A stretch of DNA of 64,000 nucleotides from Aphrophora alni (lineage: Eukaryota > Arthropoda > Insecta > Hemiptera > Aphrophoridae). The notes under the pieces were generated by a model. It was not told the origin of the DNA, did not search any database, and saw only the letters and a list, made by a program, of their open reading frames with translations. The translations under genes were made by a program, and so were the position numbers. Positions 34,491 to 47,209 of this stretch are shown here, one piece after another. The DNA is taken from the NCBI GenBank assembly GCA_963513935.1, contig OY740768.1, forward strand, positions 20,087,177-20,151,176. Reading direction: 5' to 3'. The stretch's first letter is position 1. Each line of letters opens with the position of its first letter.

Positions 34491-34892
34491 TAATTTAATA
34501 AATATTACCTAATAGTAACAAAGACACACTTGGTAACTTGTATAAAATTCTCACGTTCTGACAGAGTTTGTTATGGAACAACAAACATTAAAAATAAAAA
34601 GTTTTAGAAAGATCCTGAGTCACGAACTGAAGCCATGTTGGGAAAAAAAACTTATCACGTGCATCAGGCATGTTCGAGTAACTTAATTATTATAAGCAAA
34701 AATGTCGCAAATATTTGAATAAGCTTTAGATGCTTCTAAAGTGTATATTCTAAATAAAACGTTAAGAAAATCTTTGTTCAAGATTATCTGTACATCAAAT
34801 AAATGATTTGACTTTGCCAATATTTTAAAGGCATTTCTTGAATTGCTTTATTATATGTTTTAGTACAACTAAAATTTTTCCTTTTAACTGTC

Positions 34893-35105
34893 GTCATCTT
34901 CCAAATGACCGTATATACGATTAGTAGTATTACAAAGAGGACATTTCAAAGTTTTTTGTACAGTGTTATAAATGTTATATATGAAGCCCCACGGGTTACA
35001 GGGCAGACATCAATTTTCGACGTCAAGTTCTGACCTGACTCTGTTAAGGGTATCGACGTCAACACTCTCTATAGCTCTTGCTGTGCCCTGCCTTAAATTC
35101 CAAGA
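34893..35105 (-). pseudogene. Mariner-type transposase C-terminal relic
   Basis: The minus strand reads LRQGTARAIE then SVDVDTLNRVRSELD, a stop, then CLPCNPWGFI. This follows the C-terminal consensus of insect mariner-type DD34D transposases (LR.RI..AI..I...TL.RV..EL..RLD.CR...G.HIE). The frame continues with KTLKCPLCNTTNRIYG to EDDDS and a stop at about 34893, an unusual extra tail with a CPLC pair. The catalytic core is missing: 35110-35450 shows no continuation. Dead fragment. Confidence 0.6.
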
Positions 35106-35449
35106 GGATCAATGGTAATTGGGGAATAAAAACCATTTTACTATGTTAATTAATAAGCGTCTATTTCTTTTTGTATTGCCCTATAAATATTAAAAAAATT
35201 CAAAGAATATTAGAAACCACTTGAAAAAAATTTTCTTGGAAGATAATTTTTTTCTCGATGATTGAATTTAGTTTTTTGTTGTAAAACTGGGATATTGAAA
35301 TCGAATCAACAACAGCACAATTCAAATTCCTATAGAAAAACTGGGTGTATTTGTATTGAGGGTGCGCTCAGATAAAGTGAATACGTGTAGGCTACAATGT
35401 TCGCCGAGAGATCGTTTTGTTGCCATTATTACCGGGAAAGAAATCAAAG

Positions 35450-35820
35450 AAACAAATGATTATTCCTTTATTATTTTATTGATAAAATCTGTGATATGAA
35501 AAGTAGGATACAAATGGCATATATGATATACTTGTGAAACGCCCAGTAGCTGCCGCCATATATTCATGGTTGGTGATCGCACAAAGTCGATGTCCATACA
35601 TTGTGGCGTTGATGTAGAAGCCGTTTCTTTATGTCCGCCGCTGCGTCGTGGAAGATGTACTGGCGTCATCGATGACGCGCATGACCGTTATCGCGGAGGC
35701 TTTCTTTCGTTCTTGACATCGACAACTTAACTCTCTCATAAAGTTAATCGGGTAATGGTCCCAGTAGAGGAACATATTTGAAGACGTATTCATAATAAAT
35801 AAACGAACTTGCATGTTAAA
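35450..35820 (-). other. GC-richer patch with two overlapping minus-strand ORFs, unidentified
   Basis: ORFs of 69 and 61 codons (35460-35669 and 35629-35814) overlap by about 40 bp in different frames within a CpG-containing stretch (GTCCGCCGCTGCGTCGTGG, ATGACGCGCATGACC). The composition suggests former coding sequence with a frameshift near 35650. I recognise no domain. It may be a decayed transposon ORF. Confidence 0.3.
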
Positions 35821-35939
35821 TTATTTAATAACATAATAGAAACTAAAAATCGTAAAATGTTCGTAGCCCTTACTTTTTCCTAAATATTATAGCTATGCAC
35901 TACATTACTATTACACTTATGAGTTGAGAATCAAATTAA

Positions 35940-36308
35940 ATCTTAAAAAAAAAAAAAAAAAAAATAGCAAAATATTTTACTTTACTGATACAAAAAGTTC
36001 CTACCATAACTATTACACCTACTTGTAGAGTGTGGGTAAAGTTAAATCTTGTAATAAAAAAAATAATCCTAACATTTTAATTTTCCTGTTAACAACAGTT
36101 TCTATTCTTTAATTTTCTTTAAGTAAAATATCTATGCACTGAATAACTATTACTTATTACTAATTATAAGAAATTAAATTTTAAAAAAATAGCTAAAGTC
36201 TTTACATTTCTTTTACAAAAAATGAATATTACTTAATTTCCATAAATGTTAAGCCTATACGTAAACTATTGCAAGTATGAATAAAGCAGGTAGCTGAGAT
36301 TAAAGTTA

Positions 36309-36347
<39 letters not shown>

Positions 36348-37780
36348 ATTATAAAATCATTCTTTTAAAAGAGGTTGTAACTAACAAACCAACTGAACCT
36401 CTAAAACAACAAAGCATATATAAAAATTGTAAATTTGAAGCTAATATAAGATTTGTATATATAATATAATCATTTTGAGATCATTTGCTAACTATAAAAA
36501 CTGGAATTTAAGCCTTAATAGTTATAATGAATGAATTTAATAAAAACTAAAACAAATTATGTATGTAGTAATATTTGATATAGCCCTATTACAAAGTAAG
36601 TATATACACTTAAGATCTAAGTATTGACGCTGTCTTTAAATTTTTTAATGAGGTATAAATACGTTCTAATCGTAAATCGTATTTTATTTAAAATCCAGAA
36701 TAAATTAAGTAAATCAAGATTAAAAAAAAAAAATCTTATGCGTAAATATATATTAAAAAAAAATTTATTTTCATTGGTATATTACAAATTACGTCTACAT
36801 TTATTTAAAATATATCGGTTATATGAGGAAATAAAGCGTATTTATTACTGTACCGTAGTTTGCCTTAGTATGTCCAAAAATTAATAGAGATGCAATTAAG
36901 AATAGGAAGTTTTTTATGAAAAGACTGTAACAAAATCTAGAAGTCTGAATATATTTAACTTCAATGGTTATAAAACAACTGTAATCACTTTACACTGACA
37001 TTTCGTATTGTAAATTTCAATTCGTGGTTATTGTCACATATGTTAAAGTAAAGTCAAACCCCTTTATTTGTTTAACATAAACAATACCAGATATTTTTTT
37101 AGAAAATCCGCGAATGACGAATAGTTACATTTATGTGTTGTACTTGTTAATATCCCGGTGGTGGTGGGGGTGGAGTTAAGCCCCTTAACTCAATAAATCT
37201 ACATCATAAAATGAACAAAACACGTTTGTAGTGTTATATTGCATAAAATAATACCAATTTTCATGCAACATTTCATACGAACCATTTACCAAACTTTGTT
37301 TTGATAGGACACATCATTCTAAATTTATTTATCGACTGTCAACGGGTCTTGTTATATTCAATATTTACCCAAGTTTATTGAACCATATCGATACAGTATT
37401 GTTTTATTTAGATTTGTCTTTGTTCGACTTTATTTCTTTACACGATTCGGGAACATTTCATTTAAAAAGTGTTTTACTATTTCAATCATCACAAACAAAT
37501 ATTATAATAAAATCATGGACAAATTCTAACACTTTTTTTTGGGTGCCCAACAAATATAACCATAAGTTAACAATTATCTTAATTTTGTTATGAGCTATAG
37601 ACGGCGTTATAAAATATATTCAGGGTTTTACATCAGCGTTTTATAAGCACAGTCAATTTATATGCTTAAAACTGATTCCTTCACACTATTATAAACAATA
37701 AGTAGAGTAAAATACTTTAACTTTAAATATCTCTCTATATATAAACTTTAACATCACTCTATCAGTTTAGCTGTAAGTTC
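35940..37780. other. AT-rich DNA with simple repeats only
   Basis: Poly-A at 35945-35964 and a (TG)n tract at 36311-36344. ORFs at 36624 and 37378 are lysine/phenylalanine-rich products of AT bias. Confidence 0.5.
36311..36344. repeat. (TG)n microsatellite, about 17 units
   Basis: Uninterrupted TG dinucleotides. Confidence 0.97.
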
Positions 37781-37789
37781 ATAACTCGA

Positions 37790-38145
37790 GAACCGCCGAC
37801 ACGATTTGCATTCAGATTTTTACCTGTACTGTACATATTTCTTGGGACTAGTAATAACGAATATCAAATTTTACGCATTTTCTTACAATTCTCAGCGACA
37901 ACATATATTTTAGTCGGTGACAAAGTAGTTACATGTTTAAAACTGAAAATTTGTGTGAAATCGTCGCAGTATTGTCTGAGTTATAACTATTTTTTGCTGA
38001 CCAATAGTAAATGTAGATTGTTCAACATATTTTGAGCATTAAAAAAATTCATTGTCTAAATATGTTTTTTTCAGTGATAGAGCTGGTCTTTGGACGGTTT
38101 TTCAAATCGGTGCAGTATTTTCTAACAATTTTTCTGCAGCCATAT
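37790..38145 (-). repeat. Diverged fragment related to repeat B
   Basis: CAGCGACAACATATATTTTA, GTCGCAGTATTGTCTGAG and TTTTTGCTGACCAATAG align in order with AAGTGACAACACATATTTTT, GTGCAGTAGTTCCATAATAG and TTGCTGAAAAGTAGG of B copy 2 (14160-14280). The family is therefore dispersed and older than the three long copies. Confidence 0.5.
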
Positions 38146-38235
38146 TCTCCAATATATTATTAAAATTTCAGCAAACCAAGGTCGTGTTACATGAATTAAA
38201 ATCATCTCACATCTTTACATTTAATTTTAGTGAGC

Positions 38236-38375
38236 ACGGACTTAGATCCAAACTTTTTTTATCTAGTCTTAGGTTCTATTTCATCTTTCCTATCATGCTT
38301 CTCTTGACCAATTCTTGTTCCTTTCCGACCCTGACACTATTACTGTAGAGTAATCAAGGATTAGGAGTCTTTATT
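38236..38375 (-). repeat. Dispersed repeat D copy
   Basis: Reverse-complemented: GACTCCTAATCCTTG...AGTGTCAGGGTCGGAAAGGAAC...AAGACTAGATAAAAAAAG...GGATCTAAGTCC. The same blocks in the same order occur at 54991-55140 and 63301-63450. Confidence 0.65.
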
Positions 38376-39139
38376 TTATGTTTTTATGACGATACGAATC
38401 AAAGGTCTTTCGTCTTAAAGCAACAAGGAAAACAAAAGTAAGGTTGCAGACATTTTCAAAGCTTAAATGAGATATTTAAAGTGTCTGCGATATTAAAGTC
38501 TATTGAACAAAATAAATATAAATCACTGTAGCCATTGCTGTTACTGACGTAACATGATAAGTCCTTTGTTCAACCTCTATACATTTTAAGACATGCTTTA
38601 CGATATAGAAGTGAATTTAGTTGAAATTCATTAGTTTTCATTAAACATCATTTGTTCTCGAGAACAAACTTAGTTGCTTATGAAATCACTAGCTAATTGG
38701 CTCAGTTTCACCTGGGGATAGTTGAGATAGTTTTATATAGAAATAATTTTTTTAGCACAACCCTAATGGTGGTGCTATGGAAATAAATTATGCCCAAATA
38801 CATCAACACATCAATTTTGATTAAAATTGACCCATAAAACAAAGATATGATACTTGTTTCAGACCAAACCATTTCCAAAACCTTTTCTTAGTAGGCTACG
38901 CGTCTACAGACCTACGCCAAACCATGTTAAAACATTATAGCTCTAGACTTCTTGGATCCACAGATTTCGTGATCAGTCAGTGGGTATTGACTTTTATATA
39001 TATAGATAATAATATAGACTCATATCTATGTAATGTTTTTTTAATATAACCTTGTATGTTATCCTACGCTTTTCCACATGAGTAGTAATAGATATTACAA
39101 TAATCTTTAATAACTTATTTTATTACTTCTATTTCTTCT
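38376..39139. other. No feature recognised
   Basis: AT-rich sequence without shared repeats or coding signals. Confidence 0.45.
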
Positions 39140-39575
39140 TCTTTAGTCTCTGGTGAGACTTGGTCTCCTTCATCCTTTAATATTCACACCTTTAAGTTTA
39201 CAGAAAAGTATCATACACCCATCTAAGTCTTGGTGTGCCCCCTTTTCTTGTGTGATGAAACACTTTTCTCAGAATTCTTCGGTCATCCGATCTCAATTCT
39301 CTCCACATGTTCAAACCACTTTATTTTCTAACTCTTCACAAATCTAACCACATCCTGACCTCCTATGAAGTTATCCAGTTCTGCGTTATCGCCTTATCCA
39401 GTTATCATCCTCTCTTATGGGTTCACACAGGTTTAAACGTCGCTCAAATACGTTAATTCCAATTTAATCTGATATTTCTCGGGTTCAGGTTTCAGAACCA
39501 AAGGCGACAACGGATCGCAACAGTGTTTTGTATGTTTTGAGCTTCGTTAATCTTAGATTACGACTTTCTGAATTC
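39140..39575 (-). pseudogene. RTE/BovB-like retrotransposon relic, C-terminal region
   Basis: Minus-strand translation gives, in order, YKTLLRSVVAFGSET (about 39550-39495), then INVFERRLNLCEPIRED (39462-39415), then WFEHVERIE (39322-39295), then KVFHHTRKGGTPRLRWVYD (39268-39209). This is the order and wording of the post-reverse-transcriptase C-terminal region of RTE-type elements (YKTLIRPV..YGSETW..., ...FERR.LR.I.GP..E..., R..W.GHV.RM, G.PR.RW.DD). Two frame changes and internal stops (the W of SETW is TGA) show it is non-functional. Only this C-terminal piece is present, a normal 5'-truncation product. Confidence 0.75.
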
Positions 39576-39598
39576 CATATTGTGTGTGCGAAGGGCTG

Positions 39599-39602
<4 letters not shown>

Positions 39603-39638
<36 letters not shown>
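39603..39638. repeat. (TA)n microsatellite, about 18 units
   Basis: It sits exactly between the RTE relic and the mariner relic and may derive from the 3' tail region or a TA target. Confidence 0.95.
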
Positions 39639-39642
<4 letters not shown>

Positions 39643-39656
39643 TTATTTTTTAAATA

Positions 39657-40076
39657 TCTCCAAAATAAGTAATCTAAAGGCGACGGACAGGTTTGGTGAT
39701 CTAGCAGGCCATTCTATTCTTCCTCTCCGACCTATCGGATTTTTTTTTAATCCAGTCCTAATGGCAGCGCATAATGTACTTCACAATGTGTACCTAAAAC
39801 AACCCGCCATTTCTGATTGGATACATCTTTTGAGATGCGGTTTGCGGCATTCATCTCTACTAACTGAGCTCTTTGAAATGAGGTATCACTCGACCCGTGC
39901 TTACATTTAAGATTCCTATGACTTCCTCTGTGGGCCGTCCCCCCATGGTTGCCATGTCATGACAATAGCAAGGAAAAATAGTTTACATTGCCATATGCCA
40001 CTGTGCAAAGTTTATAGATGTTTTCTGCTATGGTTTGTAAAATATTAAGTCGTACCCAGACTTTTCAAACACCCTG
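39657..40076 (-). mobile_element. Mariner-type transposon relic
   Basis: At 39686-39737 the minus strand reads IGRRGRIEWPARSPNLS, the signature around the last catalytic aspartate of insect DD34D transposases (EWPARSPDL); that Asp is Asn here. The frame is open upstream to LCAAIRTGLKKNP and then breaks. The right edge, reverse-complemented, is TATATACAGGGTGTTTGAAA, a typical terminal repeat with TA-rich flank. Between the two, about 250 bp look like 5' leader joined directly to the end of the ORF. Most of the transposase is therefore deleted, and what follows EWPARSPNL also departs from the family after a few residues. Confidence 0.7.
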
Positions 40077-40079
40077 TAT

Positions 40080-41318
40080 ATATAAAATTGACTGTATTAC
40101 ATTGAATTAGTCGTGTAATTTCACATTTCTATGTGATTACGATTATTTTACTGACATTGAAGCATCGTCAGATGTACACAAACACTAAACAGTCACACAA
40201 CATTGAATTTAAACACATAATGAAGTTAAACGTTTTGGAAACCCATGAACAAAAAGTGGTTATTAACTTTATTAAATGTTTAAATTCAGTATTGTGTAAG
40301 TGTTATGTAATTGTTTTTGTAGATCTGACGAAACAACTGTAATCACAGAGAAACTCTGAAATCCCACGACTAATAATAGGTAACACTTAATTTTGAAACA
40401 TCATTTAAAATCTACTCCAAACGATTTTCCTAAAATGTAGTCGCTAGGGCCCCGAAGAAAACAATTGGATCCAAAATATCACGTTTTGGGAGTTATCGGT
40501 CAAAAAGTAAAAATATTCGATAAAATAAGTCCTAAAATTTGATATCAAATTCAGTAAAAACGTCAATTCATTTTACGAAGTTGTACTTATTGAAAATAGT
40601 AAAATGAACTCTAATTGTTGTAAATTATTCACATGTGTTTTGATATAAATGTTCAAATCTCGAAAAAGATTAAGTTAAAAGTATGATACTTATTAACATT
40701 TCAAATAAATATTTGATTTAAATATGTGTCACTTTTTTAAAACTTTTTTTACACTTTTTTTTAGAGAGTTGGAGAGTGACGATAAATTATATTTTACTTA
40801 AAAAGTTTATTTTAGTAAATAAGCCATAATTTGTTAAAGATTGTAGTTCGTTTTTCCCTTATCATTACTTCTATTTACGCGTGGACTGATTTTTCATGTG
40901 AAAACAGTTGAATGATATTCATGTCTCAAATTTTCCAATTCATTATGCATTAGAAAGAAAGAAAATAATAATTACCGTTTTAACTAATAAGTAATATATG
41001 CTCAAATACAACGAAGTTTTACTGTTACTAAAATCTATTTTAGTTATATTTTCTAGACAGTCTTCAAGATGTCGTGACAAAAGATCATTCTGTTTTACAG
41101 AACAACGGCTTTCAATTGATTGCAATGCGCCAACAACCAATCATTTTATTGGTGTAACATTGCCGTATTTGTAAGATTTGTAGTTGTATAAAGATTGACA
41201 TACTTAAATGCAATGCGAGCAATATTTAAAATCCAAGAAGTACATATGAAACCTTTTGTTGTAGAAATATTTGTATTCTGTTTATTAACAGAACCGTGTT
41301 TTGTACTATCTCAACTAG
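40080..41318. other. AT-rich DNA, no feature recognised
   Basis: ORFs of 65-69 codons without recognisable content. Confidence 0.45.
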
Positions 41319-41322
41319 TATA

Positions 41323-42212
41323 CCGAGTGTTTCAGACCACATGGACACTATCTGTAGCGCCCAAACGAAACCAGATAAAAATTTCCTTCTAATTAGAACC
41401 CCCACTTTTCGACCCCAAAGAATTCAGGAACATTATTTTCGACTCTCCTCAATGACCCAAAAGGGCACTTTTGAGGGGCAGGGTGGTGTTTTTGGAAAAT
41501 GTTCATAGAAACAAAGGTCGTGTGATACCTCACTTTAAAGGTCTCTCTTTTCTGAACATTTTGGAGCAAAAAAAATTATTATCTTTTCATTACTGTACAG
41601 GACACGAAATATTTTTTTAAATCTTGCACCATTTTTTTTTACAATAATTCAATGGTGCAAGATAGAACCAAACGTTCAATGTTTGTTTTCAAAAGGTCTC
41701 TCAAATAGTACAATTTTCAATCTAGGTTGCTATTTGAAATTTTTTCCTTTTTGACCTATTAAAGTTAGAAATTTATTAAAAATTTGAAAACTACATAGAA
41801 GTCCATACTACCCCATATCTCCTGAAAGGGTGTGTTCTTGTAAAACTAGGAAAAAAAATGGTTGCCCTATCTTTGTTAGAGAGCTGGCAGTCACATTTCC
41901 CGCTAAAAACTATAAAAAAAAAATTTTGTCACACCTGTACAGTAATGAAAAAATAACAATTTTTTTGCTCCAAAATGTTCAGGAAAGAGAGCCTTTTAAA
42001 ATGAGGTATCACACGACCTATGTTTCTATTTGAAAATTTTCCAAAAACACCACCATGCCCCCCAAAAGTGCCCTTTTGGGTCATTGAGGAGCGTCGAAAA
42101 TAATTTTCCTGAATTCTTTGGGGTCGAAAAAGGAGGGTTCTAATTGGAAGGAAATTTTATCTGGTTTCGTTTAGGCGCTACAGATAGTGTCCATGTGGTC
42201 TGAAACACCCGG
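41323..42212. mobile_element. 890-bp foldback element with arms of about 290 bp
   Basis: Left end CCGAGTGTTTCAGACCACAT; right end reverse-complemented CCGGGTGTTTCAGACCACAT. The arms match for about 290 bp, through CATTACTGTACAGG on both sides (41588 and its complement near 41935). TATA flanks both ends (41319-41322 and 42213-42216), consistent with a TA or TATA duplication. It has no transposase. The three ORFs of 65-70 codons across it are arm by-products. The GGGTGTTT tips suggest mobilisation by a mariner-like transposase. Confidence 0.82.
41621..41663. repeat. Perfect 13-bp hairpin at the centre of the foldback
   Basis: ATCTTGCACCATT and its exact complement AATGGTGCAAGAT are separated by 17 bases, near the middle of the 890-bp element. 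Confidence 0.85.
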
Positions 42213-42569
42213 TATATATGAAATGGTTTTATAATATTTGTTATTACTTTTTTACCTGATATTTTTTTACTTACGTTTTTATACTTTAAAAACATTTAAT
42301 TCATTTTGGAGTAATTCTATTCTCAAGAACTTTCATAAATTGTATTTATAAAAAAGTTTCTTGACGAAAACTCATAAAATAAGAAAATCATAAAGCCGAA
42401 CTTGTACACTGCTAAAATAATGTACTAAAATAAAATAGGTACACAATTCTCGGAACATTTGTTAAAATTATTCAACCCTCAGGGCGGTCACTAGTGTGAG
42501 TACGAATATGGCAGACCCAGCGACGACTAAGGCACTGATAGGAACGAACGAAGTGAAAGGTTTTTACAT

Positions 42570-42640
42570 ATCTGCAAAGTCCATTAGGGCCGTTCTGATG
42601 TCAAGAAAGTAGTGATATACAAAATTAAAAGGTACAAAAG
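42570..42640 (+). repeat. Dispersed segment shared with 31700-31760 (inverted)
   Basis: GATGTCAAGAAAGTAGTGAT followed by AT(A)ACAAAATT matches the reverse complement of 31705-31745, with looser similarity beyond on one side. Confidence 0.45.
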
Positions 42641-42649
42641 TAACAGCTA

Positions 42650-45600
42650 ACTGTTTTAAACAAAATTAGCCTACTGATCTAACCAATTCAATTTAACGTT
42701 TTCTACAAGGTTCAGAAACTGAATTTTGTGCATTACATTTAGATGATCTCTTTGTATTAGATCGTATGATGGATGTGTATTGTATTTAAATTAGTATGTT
42801 ATAAGTTGAATAATGCACAATATATAATATGTTTAAAATGGCCGCCATTTTGAGAATTTAAATTCGGTGTTTCTAGGTTTTAATGGAGTTTGGAGTTTTA
42901 TATGAGCACACTTTAGTCCTTTCATATTTTTTGTGGTAGTTTTCGTGCTTACGTACAAACAGCAACAACAACTACAACGACCTTGGACGGAGGGCATGTC
43001 AACAATCACTTTTTGGTTTCCTTTGGCCATGAAATGTGAAGATCGGAAGTCGAAATATTTTGCGATGACCAAACTACTGCTAAGAAAAAACGTAATAAAA
43101 ATGAATTCGTAGTTGATTAATTTAAAATAAGATCGTTGACTATCCTCAATATTTTAGCTGGTAATAAAAACAGTAATTACATGAATTTATCATTAATGTT
43201 ACAAGGTATAATGATTTACGTTGCAATTTTTTAAGGAACCGTTTTTGTAATTTTAATAAAGCTCCACTCTCTAATAATCAAAGCAATATAATAAACAAAT
43301 ACGTTAGTGAATGTTGGAATTTTTAGAAGTTTCGATCTATTTTTTGTAGCCCAACGTTTCCTCCCCTTAAACAATCTGATAGTGAGCGTTATAATCATAT
43401 TTGATTTCAGAGTTGGAACTGAATGTAGGCCTGTTAAAGCACGTAGTCACGCAATGGAGTTCCAATTATAAAAAAGCTTGCCAGCAGCGATATTACAATG
43501 CAGATGTTTTAGGAAGGTAGATAAAACAATAATATTTTTCAATTTTATTATTCCTTAAATTGTTTACCCCCTACATCGCAGCCATCTCGAAAATCTGCGA
43601 AGTAGGGAAAATGATAATTTGAAAATCATTTATGACATCACTAATCTATTTATTAAACTGCATTTACTCATATTATTTCTACTATTGATTTTCTTTTTAA
43701 ATTTATTAAATACCTATATAACTAAAACATAGGTTATCAAGCTTGAACAAGAAGCATTTATAGTTTATTTTTTAAAATTTAAACACTTAATATTTAATGA
43801 AAGTCTTTTTAGTTATAGTTTAGTTAAATCAGAATAATTTTAAATTAACCGTAATTTAAATCAGAATAATCCTTTTAGATACATGCAACTTTAAAAGTTA
43901 AGTACATCATTCCATAAAATTAACAAAGGCAAACTAAACAATAACAAGACAAAAGTAAAAATCTTTTCTATTATAATTAAACAAGAATTTCATATCAAGT
44001 GAATTTCATAATTTCCTTAAAATAATAATTATTCAACGTTGCTGGTGGAATGTCCAGGAATGCTTCTTCTCTTTTAATACATTAATAAATAATTCTCTTA
44101 TATTATATATTGTAACTTTATATATTTGAAAACAAAATATAACGTGCTTATTGAATAACAAGCCACTATACGCCTATATTATGTAAGTAACAAAATAAAT
44201 AGTTTTTACATATTCAATTTCTTATATTATATGTTACTGTTATTATATATTCTTATATTATTGAAAACAAATGCAATGAACAAATGGTTTTTGAGTACTC
44301 CGAACTTAATTTCCACTATAGTTTAATTAAATACAGTTTTAATTTAAATGTTTTGCTTTTAGGAATTAGTTAAGCATGACGTCATTTGAAAAAAAATGAA
44401 GAACAATAAATACAATAGCAACATTTTTGTATACGTTATTCGCAATTGATGAATTCGGTATACTCGAATTTTTCACTAAGTGAAGTACGCAAAGTAAATT
44501 AATTATTTTTACGAATTGAGGATTTTATACGGAGCAACAGTTTATTTCTTACCAATTTGTTGTAATGATTACAATTGATATCACTTTGATAGTCATCGGT
44601 TTGTTTATAGAAATTGAACTTAAATTAACCATTTTGTACAAAAACGTCCTCGATTTCCGCATGGACAAATATGAGGGTCGTCTTTTGCTGACAGTTTTCT
44701 TCAATCCGGTGTAGGTATCGTAACCTTCAACTCATAGGTTTGGTGTGAAATAAATGAATATATGTCACATTCATGAACACTATAGGTCTCCGTTAGTCTC
44801 TATACTGTTGTGAACTTCTTTAATACCTAAGACGTTTTCCATTATGTCGTTATTTTCAGTTACAAGTTTCCTATTACTGACAGTTTTCCTCAATCTAAAA
44901 TTTACCTTTTTCAGAATTTTACTCAGTCATTTTGCACCTCGTAAAATTTATCTTTTCTTTTAAATCTGTTAATAGTCGTTTCAATGTAGGTAGTTATAGT
45001 TTAAAAAAAATTAAATTCATGTACACACCAATCAAACTCATCAAAGAATGATTTTGTTTTTCTCGTCGTCCTTTTCTTATTAGGAGTATGAAATTGTCCA
45101 CCGGGCTAGTCTATAGTTTTCTTTTCATTTATTATTCTCCTTAAGGACCTGACTGAGTTACCTGAGCCTTTTCAGGTTATCGGCTCGCCATTTTCAGCTT
45201 CTCCCTTCATAGGCCTAAATTGATAAAAACTTAGACATTTTTAAAGACTCTGACAATGCAAAATTTTACCCCCACTGAATTTCTTCTTATACGCTACCCT
45301 TACCTTTTTATATAGATAATAAAACAATATCACACTACTTTTGACGAATAGACTTTATAATAAACGAAATACAAAAGGCACTAATGACATACAGCAACAC
45401 GGCCATTAGACTGGCACAGACAAGTTATTTCCAGCGGTATTTACGCTTTGATATTGGATGTTTACACACCACTCTTAGCATCGCCCTTTAATCATAAACT
45501 TCAGTCTTTACTTTCAGTACATAAAGATATATCGAAATATTATTACAACTAAATAAATTTAATTAATATGTATAATTGTTTGCTCAACAAACGTATATTA

Positions 45601-46016
45601 TTGTAAAATATGTATTTTCAAATTTATGAAACAAAAACGGTTTATAATTAATTGCAATCTAATTCAAATCTGAATCACCAATTTTATTTCATATATTCAA
45701 AGTAGTTACAATGATCCCCAGATATACGTAAATACGTAGATATTAGTAAATAACCCAGGTGTATTATCGCCGCCTAGCGCCTGCAATAACTTAGTAGGCC
45801 ATGATCCAGTAGCCATGCTGGAATGGATGAGGTGTACTCCGGGTTTTCTCTGTTTACCTAGAGAGTCCGGTACCAAAAAAATCAGCTATTTTGGTTAAAT
45901 GTGAAATGAATAGATAAATGATCCAAACCCGTGTCCACAAAAAAGCTAAATTTAATTAAAATGATACTGAGGATGCGTTTATAGTCACGCGAAGCAAGTT
46001 TAGGCTGTCTGTAAAT

Positions 46017-46017
<1 letters not shown>
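42650..46017. other. No gene; one palindromic AAAATGG site and faint repeats
   Basis: AAAATGGCCGCCATTTT at 42835-42851 is a perfect palindrome. The block 42960-43080, reverse-complemented, is a diverged match to 32090-32165. A moderately GC stretch at 45750-45880 (CGCCGCCTAGCGCC...) has no identifiable content. The rest is AT-rich. Confidence 0.45.

Positions 46018-46064
<47 letters not shown>
46018..46064. repeat. Poly-T tract, 47 bp
   Basis: Uninterrupted T. It may be the poly-A tail of a minus-strand retroposed sequence, or an assembly-length artefact. Confidence 0.95.
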
Positions 46065-46067
<3 letters not shown>

Positions 46068-47209
46068 CATCCATTGTTTATTTTCACTTTTTAACTACCC
46101 GTCTGATATTTTTGTTGACGAATAATTTTGATGGGTTTTTATATGTTTTTGTGGATGGATGAATGAGAAAGTTTGTGCAATATTTGTGGACAGTTTATTT
46201 TAAAATCATAATTAAGGTTTTCCTTGTGTTATTGTTATCCCTATTTAGTTTCTTTATAAAAACAAATTTGAAAACATAGATTCAAATGGTTTTGGAATAT
46301 CCTTCCTTTGTCCTTCTCGTCCAACATAATCGTCAAAATTAATTATATGGTCTTTCGTAGTAAACAGATTACAATACATACAAATTTATCTTTATGAATA
46401 GCTCTATTACATTTATAAATAATTATGTAGTTCAATTTAAAAACTCAAATGATAACAGAATCATAAACTTTTAGAGTTATGAACTTTATCGTTGGTATAA
46501 TTTTTTTCAAACATAAATTTAAGTAATTTACCGTTTATTTGTAACGTGGAAATAATATATATATTATTTAACGATAAAATAAGACGCACAAAAAACAAAT
46601 CGACAAATAAAATTAGTTTAAAATTTAAACCTATAATTACAGTACGGTTACAAACTCTATCCTACCTCTAAATCTATCTCATCTCACTCCGACTACATTA
46701 TAAACTTAGGTTTATTAGGGATTTAATGGACGTCAAGAGTGTCATTAGTTGATTGGCAAGGTTCAGTTGAACGTCTAGTCAGATTACTAATGGACTGGAG
46801 TATTTTGGCCTCAATGGAACTCAAATAGAAGTTAAGTACAAATAGCGTAATTGTTCTGCATATAATTACACAGTGTTGGGCTTTTCAGTACGGTAGATAG
46901 GTTAGACAAAGTGTGTGCTCGACAAAGTTTAACATAGCCAATGTCTTTGTGTTTTAATAAATGTCTCACGACTTAGTATATAAGGACAGTTTTTGTATAT
47001 AGTTTAAATCTTTTAAGCGGCACTTTAAATTGTACAAACAGACACGCGAATGTAATTATACGAGTCCTTGGGTTTACCCGCGGACCCTAATAAAGAGAAA
47101 TCAATGAAAATGCAATCTATCTTTTTATGGCTATTGAATTGTTTGTTTAAATGCGAATTTCACAATAACTGTTCTTAAAATTTATACGTTACTCATATCT
47201 CATTGTGTA

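Noticed and set aside
45882..46070. 62-codon ORF starting with a lysine run
   Set aside because: It is a translation of the poly-T tract.
46977..47095. TATATAAGG box followed about 110 bp later by AATAAAG, as an LTR or promoter
   Set aside because: No matching partner copy, no target-site duplication and no ORF; such words are frequent in AT-rich DNA.
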